Assembly: GCA_016212685.1 (NCBI GenBank)
Contig: JACREW010000240.1
Span: 1 to 12,752 of the forward strand
From: Nitrospirota bacterium
GTDB taxonomy: Bacteria; Nitrospirota; Thermodesulfovibrionia; Thermodesulfovibrionales; Dissulfurispiraceae
DNA: 12,752 bases
Direction: 5' to 3'
Part shown: one piece after another, positions 1 to 5,609 of the stretch
Numbering within the stretch: position 1 is the first letter of the stretch
How the letters are laid out: each line of letters begins with the position of its first letter
Notes under the pieces: model-generated
What the model saw: only the letters and a program-made list of their open reading frames with translations
Databases searched by the model: none
What the model was told of the DNA's origin: nothing
Translations under genes and position numbers: made by a program

Positions 1-1
1 G

Positions 2-586
2 AAGGCGGATCCTGCAAGGGATCATATAAAGGTTGACGGAAAGCTTATCACAAGGGCTGAACCTAAAGTGTATCTGATGTTCAATAAGCCTGCCGGTGTT
101 GTTACGTCCCTTTCCGATCCGGAGGGAAGGCCGACGGTTAAGGATTTTCTTAAGGGGATAAAATACAGGGTCTTCCCTGTCGGCAGACTCGATTACGATT
201 CCGAGGGGTTGTTGCTGATGACCAATGACGGCGATCTTGCCCATTCGGTGCTGCATCCGTCGAAGAAGATACCAAAGACCTATGCTGTTAAAGTTAAAGG
301 GGTTATCGATGAAGCGGTGATGGAGGGACTGCAAAAAGGAGTGAGGCTCGAAGACGGCTTGACCGCTCCAGCTAAGGTCAAAAGAATCCGGCAGACCGGG
401 AGCAACACATGGGTTGAGATAACCATATACGAGGGCAGGAAAAGGCAGATCAGGAGGATGCTCGAAAAAGTCGGCCATTCTGTTATTAAACTCAGGAGGA
501 TAAGCATTGACGGATTGAAATTGGGCGATTTGAAGCCGGGAGAGATGAGGCGGCTTACGGTTGAAGAGGTTAAAAAGCTGAAGTGA
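2..586 (+). CDS. rluB: RluB/RsuA-family 23S rRNA pseudouridine synthase, 5'-truncated by window edge
   Basis: This enzyme isomerises a uridine in ribosomal RNA to pseudouridine. The frame is open to the left edge, and the residues before the first in-window ATG (position 68) read as the end of an S4 RNA-binding domain (IKVDGKLI, then YLMFNKPAG), so the true start lies upstream and the ATG at 68 is internal. The catalytic motif GRLDYDSEGLLLMTNDG is present, with the catalytic Asp codon at 191-193. Further family signatures are DPEGRPTV, HPSKKIPKTYAVKV and EGRKRQIRRMLEKVG. The C-terminus looks complete, ending in TGA at 584-586. RluB is favoured over RsuA, RluE or RluF because of the DPEGRPTV and GVRLEDG stretches, but I cannot separate the subfamilies firmly. 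The gene runs in the same direction as aspS, 262 bp upstream of it. Confidence 0.93.
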   Translation, partial: KADPARDHIKVDGKLITRAEPKVYLMFNKPAGVVTSLSDPEGRPTVKDFLKGIKYRVFPVGRLDYDSEGLLLMTNDGDLAHSVLHPSKKIPKTYAVKVKGVIDEAVMEGLQKGVRLEDGLTAPAKVKRIRQTGSNTWVEITIYEGRKRQIRRMLEKVGHSVIKLRRISIDGLKLGDLKPGEMRRLTVEEVKKLK

Positions 587-609
587 ATATAACCTAATTT
601 GAATGATTT

Positions 610-799
610 TATATGTCAGGCACTGCGAAAAGACTTTAAAAGGTGTTGATTCAAGCGCATATGAGAGATTACAAATGCATAATCCAACAAGTATCCAATG
701 TAGTAGATGACGGATAACGCCCCCTCTTAAAGTAAGAGGGGGATGGGGGAGTTATTACAAGTGCGTGGTTTAAAGTCTTTTCGCAGCGCCTGACATATA
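610..799. mobile_element. MITE-like element with 31-bp terminal inverted repeats
   Basis: The arms at 610-640 and 769-799 are inverted copies that pair at 30 of 31 positions; the only mismatch is A622 against C787. They enclose 128 bp with no credible ORF. The arm begins TATATGTCAGGC and reaches GACTTTAAA at its inner end. The flanks are AT-rich, and ATAT occurs just outside GTCAGG on the left and just outside CCTGAC on the right, which could be a target duplication or simply the palindromic end. An internal hairpin lies at 720-742. A non-autonomous transposon remnant is the best reading. A long stem-loop acting on rluB or aspS mRNA is the alternative. No transposase is present in the window. 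Confidence 0.6.
720..742. repeat. Perfect 10-bp stem hairpin, C-rich/G-rich palindrome
   Basis: CCCCCTCTTA at 720-729 pairs perfectly with TAAGAGGGGG at 733-742 around a 3-nt loop. It is followed by ATGGGGGAGTT, not by a T tract, so it is a poor intrinsic terminator. It lies inside the MITE-like element and resembles the C-rich/G-rich palindromes found in aspS, beside the TonB-like gene and in the reductase gene. Confidence 0.75.
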
Positions 800-807
800 T
801 TTCTGGC

Positions 808-844
808 TATAATCGCTCAATTTACGTTATAAAAATTATGGAGG
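808..844 (+). promoter_or_regulatory. Candidate aspS -10 box and ribosome binding site
   Basis: A consensus TATAAT lies at 808-813, just beyond the end of the inverted-repeat element, and a strong GGAGG at 840-844 lies 4 nt before the aspS ATG. No convincing -35 hexamer is found at 16-18 bp spacing, because that position falls in the repeat arm. The ribosome binding site is firm; the promoter is tentative. Confidence 0.4.
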
Positions 845-848
845 TTTT

Positions 849-2798
849 ATGATTCGGGATAAATGGTGCGGTGAGATCAGGGAATCGGATATAGGCTCTA
901 ATATGAGTCTCGCCGGATGGGTATTCAGGCGAAGAGACCACGGAGGTCTGATATTCATCGATGTGAGGGACAGGAGCGGCATCTCGCAGATCGTCTTCAG
1001 CCCGGAGGTGTCGAGAGAGACGCATGAACGCGCACACGACCTCAGGAGCGAATTTGTCATATCCGTGTCCGGAGAAGTAAGGAAAAGACCTGATGGAACC
1101 GAGAACCCCAATCTCCCTACGGGTATGGTCGAGCTTTATGTAAAAAAACTCGACGTTTTGAACGAGTCGGCTCCCTTGCCGTTCCCTATGGAAGAGGCAG
1201 CCGAGACCTCGGAGTCCTTGAGGTTGAGGAACAGGTATCTCGATCTAAGAAGACCCGAATTGCAGCGCAATCTGATCGTAAGGCACAAGGCTGCAAAGAT
1301 TATAAGAGATTACCTCGATGGTCATGGCTTTTTAGAGATAGAAACTCCCATGCTCACAAAATCGACGCCCGAAGGAGCGCGGGATTATCTCGTGCCGAGC
1401 CGTCTCAATCCCGGTCATTTCTACGCCCTTCCGCAATCGCCGCAGCTCTTTAAGCAGATACTCATGGCAGCAGGGCTTGAGAGGTATTTCCAGATAGTAA
1501 AGTGTTTCAGGGACGAAGACTTGAGGGCGGATCGGCAGCCCGAGTTTACGCAGGTGGACATGGAGATGTCCTTTGCGGACAGAGAAGATGTTATTACGGT
1601 TGTCGAGGGTATGATCAAAATGGTCTTTAAAAAGGTTCTTGATATTGACATAGAAGCTCCGTTTCAAAGACTCGGCTATAGCGAGTCAATGGAGCGGTTC
1701 GGCAATGACAAGCCGGATTTGAGATTCGGCCTTGAATTGAAGGACATGGCAGACCTTGCGGCAAGAGGTTCCTTTAAGGTTTTTTTAGATGCAGTTCAAT
1801 CCGGCGGCAGGGTAAAGGCAATTAACGGCAAGGGCATGGCCGGGTTTTCGAGAAAAGAGATAGATATGCTCACGCAGGAGGCGCAATCCTTCGGCGCAAA
1901 GGGCCTTGCATGGATAAAGGTCAAAAACGGCTTTGAATCACCTATCGCCAAGTTTTTTCCGGAAGACGTCTTGAGGCAGATGGCGGAAAGACTCGATGCA
2001 TCCGAAGGAGATATGATGCTGTTCGTCGCTGATAAAGAGAAGGTTGTACACGATGTATTGAGCCGAATGAGACTTGAACTCGGCAAAAGGCGAAATTTAA
2101 TAAAAGATGATGTTTTTAAATTCGTTTGGATTATCGATTTTCCGCTCTTTGAATGGGACAAGGAGGAGGGAAGATTTCAGGCAATGCACCACCCATTCAC
2201 ATCGCCCACCGATGAGGATACAGAAAAAATGCTTAAGCTTAAATCAGATGTAAATAATACCCCTCACCCTCACCCTCTCCCGCAAGGGGCGAGGGGACAC
2301 AGAGAGGAAATCTCTCCAGCAAGGGAAAATGGGACTGCTATACTCCCCCCTCCCACAAAGGAAAATAGGACTGCTATACTTCCCCCTCCCTTGACGGGAG
2401 GGGGCGAGGGGGAGGGTGAAAAGGGAATCCTTTCTTCATTAAAAGCGAAAGCATACGATATTGTGCTTAACGGTTATGAAATCGGCGGCGGAAGCATTCG
2501 TATACATAATCCTGTTGTTCAGAAAAAGATGTTCGAGATATTGGGCATTGCAGACGAAGATGCAAATCTGAAGTTCGGCTTTCTCCTCGATGCCCTCCAA
2601 TACGGCGCTCCGCCGCACGGCGGCATTGCCCTCGGGCTCGACAGGCTTGTTATGCTGATGGTAGGCGCTCATTCCATAAGGGATGTTATTGCGTTCCCCA
2701 AGACACAGAAGGCCGTATGCCTCATGAGCGGAGCTCCTTCCACTGTAGAGCAGAAGCAATTGAGGGAATTGAACATAAGGCTTGATATGCCATTGTAA
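849..2798 (+). CDS. aspS: Aspartyl-tRNA synthetase, bacterial type, with in-frame repeat insert
   Basis: This class II synthetase charges tRNA with aspartate in the cytoplasm. The order is an N-terminal OB-fold anticodon domain (about residues 1-105), the catalytic core with the bacterial GAD insertion (about 280-410), then motif 3. Visible landmarks are RYLDLRRPELQRNL, the PQSPQLFKQ flipping-loop region, motif 2 FRDEDLRADRQPEFTQVD, MHHPFTSP, NGYEIGGGSIRIH and the motif 3 stretch GLDRLVMLMVG. His31 and Gly83 fall in the positions associated with non-discriminating AspRS in Pseudomonas, suggesting it may also make Asp-tRNA(Asn) for the GatCAB route. At 649 aa it is longer than the usual roughly 590. 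The excess is about 53 residues (471-524), encoded by a palindromic repeat between MHHPFTSP and NGYEIGGGS. Removing them restores normal length. The start is fixed by GGAGG 4 nt upstream. Confidence 0.98.
   Translation: MIRDKWCGEIRESDIGSNMSLAGWVFRRRDHGGLIFIDVRDRSGISQIVFSPEVSRETHERAHDLRSEFVISVSGEVRKRPDGTENPNLPTGMVELYVKKLDVLNESAPLPFPMEEAAETSESLRLRNRYLDLRRPELQRNLIVRHKAAKIIRDYLDGHGFLEIETPMLTKSTPEGARDYLVPSRLNPGHFYALPQSPQLFKQILMAAGLERYFQIVKCFRDEDLRADRQPEFTQVDMEMSFADREDVITVVEGMIKMVFKKVLDIDIEAPFQRLGYSESMERFGNDKPDLRFGLELKDMADLAARGSFKVFLDAVQSGGRVKAINGKGMAGFSRKEIDMLTQEAQSFGAKGLAWIKVKNGFESPIAKFFPEDVLRQMAERLDASEGDMMLFVADKEKVVHDVLSRMRLELGKRRNLIKDDVFKFVWIIDFPLFEWDKEEGRFQAMHHPFTSPTDEDTEKMLKLKSDVNNTPHPHPLPQGARGHREEISPARENGTAILPPPTKENRTAILPPPLTGGGEGEGEKGILSSLKAKAYDIVLNGYEIGGGSIRIHNPVVQKKMFEILGIADEDANLKFGFLLDALQYGAPPHGGIALGLDRLVMLMVGAHSIRDVIAFPKTQKAVCLMSGAPSTVEQKQLRELNIRLDMPL
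2259..2420. repeat. C-rich/G-rich palindromic repeat inserted in frame in aspS
   Basis: The block contains CCCTCTCCC...GGGGCGAGGGG at 2273-2296, a perfect 9-bp hairpin (2382-2390 with 2396-2404, loop TTGAC), and a tandem unit of 36 bp. The sequence GGACTGCTATACT begins at 2332 and again at 2368, and each copy is followed by a C-rich run. The 36-bp period encodes a 12-residue near-repeat containing TAILPPP. Composition is sharply unlike the rest of aspS (runs of C or G, and a His-Pro and Gly-Glu rich peptide). No stop codon or frameshift results. It is related to copies at 8858-8957 and 9640-9712. Confidence 0.85.
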
Positions 2799-2802
2799 AG
2801 GG

Positions 2803-2831
2803 TTGACAATTAAGCCGTTTTTTGTAATGAT
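2803..2831 (+). promoter_or_regulatory. pilMNOPQ promoter, predicted leaderless
   Basis: A perfect TTGACA (-35) at 2803-2808 is followed after 17 bp by AATGAT (-10, 4 of 6 matches) at 2826-2831, with an extended-type TG at 2823-2824. The expected transcription start, 6-7 nt after the -10 box, coincides with the pilM ATG at 2837. No Shine-Dalgarno sequence precedes that ATG, which fits a leaderless mRNA. The promoter sits in the 38-bp gap after the aspS stop. Confidence 0.6.
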
Positions 2832-2836
2832 AGACT

Positions 2837-3895
2837 ATGCTTTTCAAAAAGAAGAACCCGATAGGGCTTGATATAGGCTCTTCCTATATCAAGGTGGTAC
2901 AACTAAACGATACAAAGGCAGGCTATGAGCTTGCCCTGTATGACAGCATAGCCATATCTCAAGGTATAATCAGCGACGGAGTTGTCCTCGAACTCGAAAA
3001 GGATAATCTCGTAAATGCCTTAAAGGAACTGATGAAAAAGGCCGGCATAAAAGGCGGCGATGCTGTTATAGGCATTGCCGGGCACTCATCTGCGATAATC
3101 AAAAATATAACAATACCGCTTATGGCCGAAGAAGAACTTGCAAACTCGATCAAGTACGAAGCCGAGCAGTATGTCCCGTTCGACATAAACGATGTCAATC
3201 TCGATTTCCAGATATTAGGCACAAGGCCGGAAGGCGAAGGCCAGATGGACGTTGTCCTCGTGGCCGTCAAAAAGACGGTTGTCAACGATTATTGCGAGGT
3301 TGTCGAAGAGGCCGGACTCTATCCCGTTGTTGTGGATGTCGATCTATTTGCCCTAAGCAATATGTATGAGGTCAATTACGGCCTTACGGAAGGGACAATA
3401 GCGCTGATTAATGTCGGAGCAAACACTACGAATATAAACATACTTCAGAACGGACAGCCTGTGTTTACGAGGGACAGCGCTATCGGAAGCAATACGCACA
3501 CGGATGCGCTCGAGAGGTCGCTGAATATTTCGAGGGAAGACGCGGAAAGGGTGAAGATGGGGCGTTCTGTCGAAGGCGTCGAACCTTCCGATGTCCAGCT
3601 TGCCTTAAGCTCGGCATCGGAAGAAATATATTCGGAACTGCACAGGTCGTTTGAGTATTTCCGCAGCAGCGTGGAAGGCGGAGATTTAAGCAAGATTATC
3701 CTTAGCGGCGGAGCGGCCATTATTAAGGGTTTCCCTGAGACGATGGCCGATAGACTCGGCATAGAGGTCGAGGTTGCCGACCCGTTTAAGAATATAAAGA
3801 TATCCGGGAAGCTGGATGCAGCGTATATAAAAGAAATAGCTCCGGCGGCTGCGGTGGCCGTCGGTCTTGCATTGAGACGCATCGGAGACAAGTGA
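2837..3895 (+). CDS. pilM: Type IV pilus assembly ATPase-fold protein PilM
   Basis: PilM is an actin/FtsA-like cytoplasmic protein that binds the N-terminus of PilN and forms the cytoplasmic ring of the type IV pilus alignment complex. The protein opens with the nucleotide-binding phosphate-1 motif IGLDIGSSYIKVVQL (residues 9-23), contains the family stretch SIKYEAEQYVPFDINDVNLDFQ, a second ATPase strand ALINVGANTTNI and the late GGAAIIKGFPE loop. At 352 aa it has the usual length. It starts the pil operon behind its own promoter and has no ribosome binding site. Its TGA at 3893-3895 overlaps the pilN ATG by one base. The ATG at 2837 gives the classical MLFKKK N-terminus, so the start is well supported despite the missing Shine-Dalgarno. 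Confidence 0.96.
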   Translation: MLFKKKNPIGLDIGSSYIKVVQLNDTKAGYELALYDSIAISQGIISDGVVLELEKDNLVNALKELMKKAGIKGGDAVIGIAGHSSAIIKNITIPLMAEEELANSIKYEAEQYVPFDINDVNLDFQILGTRPEGEGQMDVVLVAVKKTVVNDYCEVVEEAGLYPVVVDVDLFALSNMYEVNYGLTEGTIALINVGANTTNINILQNGQPVFTRDSAIGSNTHTDALERSLNISREDAERVKMGRSVEGVEPSDVQLALSSASEEIYSELHRSFEYFRSSVEGGDLSKIILSGGAAIIKGFPETMADRLGIEVEVADPFKNIKISGKLDAAYIKEIAPAAAVAVGLALRRIGDK

Positions 3896-4446
3896 TGATA
3901 CGGATAAATCTGCTCAGCGAGGAGAGGAAGAAAAAAAAGAAGAAAAAGATAAAAGGCCCTTCGAATTTCCTCGTCACGGTCGGGCTTGCGGTTTTATCGG
4001 CAGTTCTTATAGCAGGCGGCGCTGCATTATTTTTTAAAAATCAGGTCTCCCAGTTAAAAAAGCAGAGCGAGGCGAATAAAGCTAAAATAGCGGACCTGGC
4101 TAAGAAAACTAATGAGGCAAACAGGTATGAAAAACTTAATAAGGAGATAGCGCAGCGCAGCGTCATTATAGAGGGGTTGAGGAAAAATCAATCCGTTCCG
4201 GTGAGAATACTCGATAACGTCAGCACAGCGATGCCGGAAGGCGTATGGCTTGTCATGATGACGTATAAGGACAACGGTATAGTTCTTGAAGGATATGCCT
4301 TTTCTAATACGGATATAGTTTCCTATGTGGAAAACCTAAAGAAATCCGAGAATTTCGCCGATGTGTATCTTGATGAGTCCGTTCAGGCAGAGGTTGAAAA
4401 GGTTCAGGTATATAAATTTAAACTGAATTTCAAGATGAGGGTTTAG
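3895..4446 (+). CDS. pilN: Type IV pilus inner-membrane alignment protein PilN
   Basis: PilN is a bitopic inner-membrane protein: its short cytoplasmic N-terminus docks into PilM and its periplasmic domain pairs with PilO. The ATG at 3895 gives MIRINLLSEE, the conserved PilM-binding tail, and GGAG at 3884-3887 lies 7 nt upstream. A GTG at 3892 would add only one residue and sits too close to the ribosome binding site. A run of seven lysines follows at residues 12-18. Then comes one membrane segment (about 24-47), a coiled-coil stretch (about 48-95) and a ferredoxin-like periplasmic domain. The lysine run includes a tract of eight A at 3931-3938, a plausible slippage site, but the frame is intact. 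The pilM stop and this start overlap as TGATG. Confidence 0.94.
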   Translation: MIRINLLSEERKKKKKKKIKGPSNFLVTVGLAVLSAVLIAGGAALFFKNQVSQLKKQSEANKAKIADLAKKTNEANRYEKLNKEIAQRSVIIEGLRKNQSVPVRILDNVSTAMPEGVWLVMMTYKDNGIVLEGYAFSNTDIVSYVENLKKSENFADVYLDESVQAEVEKVQVYKFKLNFKMRV

Positions 4447-4452
4447 GCGCAT

Positions 4453-5097
4453 ATGGCAATGAAGATAGGCATGGATGTGCAGAATCTCCCGCCGGCTAAA
4501 AAAAAGCTGCTTCTTATCGCGCCGCCTCTCGTCATAATTTTCCTGTTCGTATATTTTTTGATAATGCCTGCCTTTGAAGAAAAGGGGAAGGTTTCAGCCG
4601 AGGTAGAAAAACAGCACAAAGAAATTCAGGCAGCCCAACAGAGCGCCGCGCGGCTTCCGGCATTGATGGCCGAGAATGAAAAAATGAGCGTTAAGCTCAT
4701 GGAACTTCAGGTGCAGCTTCCGGAGGGAAGAGAGGTGTCGGGACTTTTAAAGCAGGTATCGGAACTCGGCATAAAATCAGGACTCCAGATAATTCTGTGG
4801 AAGCCTAAAGAGAGGGTTGTTCATCCGAGCAGGGAGATATATGAAATCAACGTCGACGTTCAAATGCGCGGCAATTATCACAGGTTCGGACAGTTTTTCA
4901 GCAATGTAACGAAACTAAGCAGGATAGTTAATATATCGAATATAAATATAAGGACGATGGAGCAGAAGCAGCAAAGGGGAGCAGGGTCGATATTGAACGT
5001 TAGTTTTAACGCTACTACATATTCCCTTATACCCGAAAAGGAAAAGAAGGAACTCGAAAAGGCGGCAAAAGAGAAGGAAAAAGAGAAGAAGAAATGA
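4453..5097 (+). CDS. pilO: Type IV pilus inner-membrane alignment protein PilO
   Basis: PilO is the heterodimer partner of PilN in the periplasmic part of the alignment complex. Residues about 18-38 form the single membrane segment (LLLIAPPLVIIFLFVYFLIM), followed by a coiled coil to about residue 90 and the ferredoxin-like fold, including LQVQLPEGREVSGLLKQVSE, GLQIILWKP and the NYHRFGQFFSNVTKLSRIVNI block typical of PilO. The last 20 or so residues are almost wholly Lys/Glu, an unusual charged tail. Two ATGs are close (4453 and 4459); the first has AGG at 4445-4447 as a weak ribosome binding site. The gene lies 6 bp after pilN and overlaps pilP by 4 nt (ATGA). Confidence 0.94.
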   Translation: MAMKIGMDVQNLPPAKKKLLLIAPPLVIIFLFVYFLIMPAFEEKGKVSAEVEKQHKEIQAAQQSAARLPALMAENEKMSVKLMELQVQLPEGREVSGLLKQVSELGIKSGLQIILWKPKERVVHPSREIYEINVDVQMRGNYHRFGQFFSNVTKLSRIVNISNINIRTMEQKQQRGAGSILNVSFNATTYSLIPEKEKKELEKAAKEKEKEKKK

Positions 5098-5609
5098 AGA
5101 ATAGGCTTGTAATAATATTCTCGATTCTATGCATCACTTCCATGATTGGCGCTGTTGTCGCTATTGCGGAAGATAAAAAACAGGACATAAAGCCTGTAGA
5201 TAAATCCGCAGATAAGCCTGTCATGAAGACGAAGGAGGTTAAAGATACGGCAAAACCAGGAACCTATTATGAATATAGCGCCGGTTCGCAGAGAGATCCG
5301 TTTGTGCCGCTTATAGTAAAGGCTGATGCCAAGCCCGCAAAAGGCTTGACGCCTATGGAGAGCTATGAGGTTTCGGAGTTTAAGCTTTTAGCGATATTGT
5401 GGAACAATTCCAAATATTATGCGGTGATTACACTGCCGGACGGCAAGTCCTATACGGTTAAAGAAGGAATTAAACTGGGACTGCATGGCGGAAAGATATA
5501 CAAGATAACAAAGGATTCTGTTATTATTAGGGAACAGGTGAGAGATTACCGGGGTGTCCTTGCTCCAAAGGATACCGTTTTAAAACTCCGCAGGGAGGAA
5601 GAAGGATGA
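5094..5609 (+). CDS. pilP: Type IV pilus periplasmic connector PilP
   Basis: PilP links the PilN/PilO platform to the secretin PilQ. It has a signal peptide (residues 1-25, cleavage expected after AIA), a low-complexity Lys/Asp-rich linker (about 26-60), the conserved RDPFVP motif at residues 67-72, and the C-terminal beta-sandwich domain with LLAILWNNSKYYAVITLPDGKSYTVKEG. The usual PilP is a lipoprotein. Here the only cysteine in the signal region is Cys13, preceded by SIL, which does not satisfy a lipobox, so the mature protein is probably soluble. It overlaps pilO and pilQ by 4 nt each. GGAGG just upstream of its stop serves pilQ. Confidence 0.93.
   Translation: MKNRLVIIFSILCITSMIGAVVAIAEDKKQDIKPVDKSADKPVMKTKEVKDTAKPGTYYEYSAGSQRDPFVPLIVKADAKPAKGLTPMESYEVSEFKLLAILWNNSKYYAVITLPDGKSYTVKEGIKLGLHGGKIYKITKDSVIIREQVRDYRGVLAPKDTVLKLRREEEG

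Noticed and set aside
720..755. Hairpin after rluB as an intrinsic terminator
   Set aside because: The stem is strong but is followed by a G-rich stretch and no T tract, and it lies 130 bp after the stop inside the inverted-repeat element.
587..848. T-box or other riboswitch in the aspS leader
   Set aside because: No T-box consensus or specifier loop is visible; the gap is explained by the inverted-repeat element.
1332..1667. Antisense ORFs within aspS, pilM and pilQ (for example 1332-1667, 3445-3891, 5818-6402)
   Set aside because: Their products are low-complexity, lack recognisable motifs or ribosome binding sites, and lie opposite well-conserved genes; they are shadows.
2259..2420. Frameshift or assembly error in aspS
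   Set aside because: The frame is open through the block and conserved AspRS sequence resumes exactly on both sides; the related copy in the reductase gene also keeps frame. Read data could still overturn this.
3931..3938. Programmed frameshift at the eight-A tract in pilN
   Set aside because: The frame used gives a complete, canonical PilN; no alternative product or stimulatory structure is evident.
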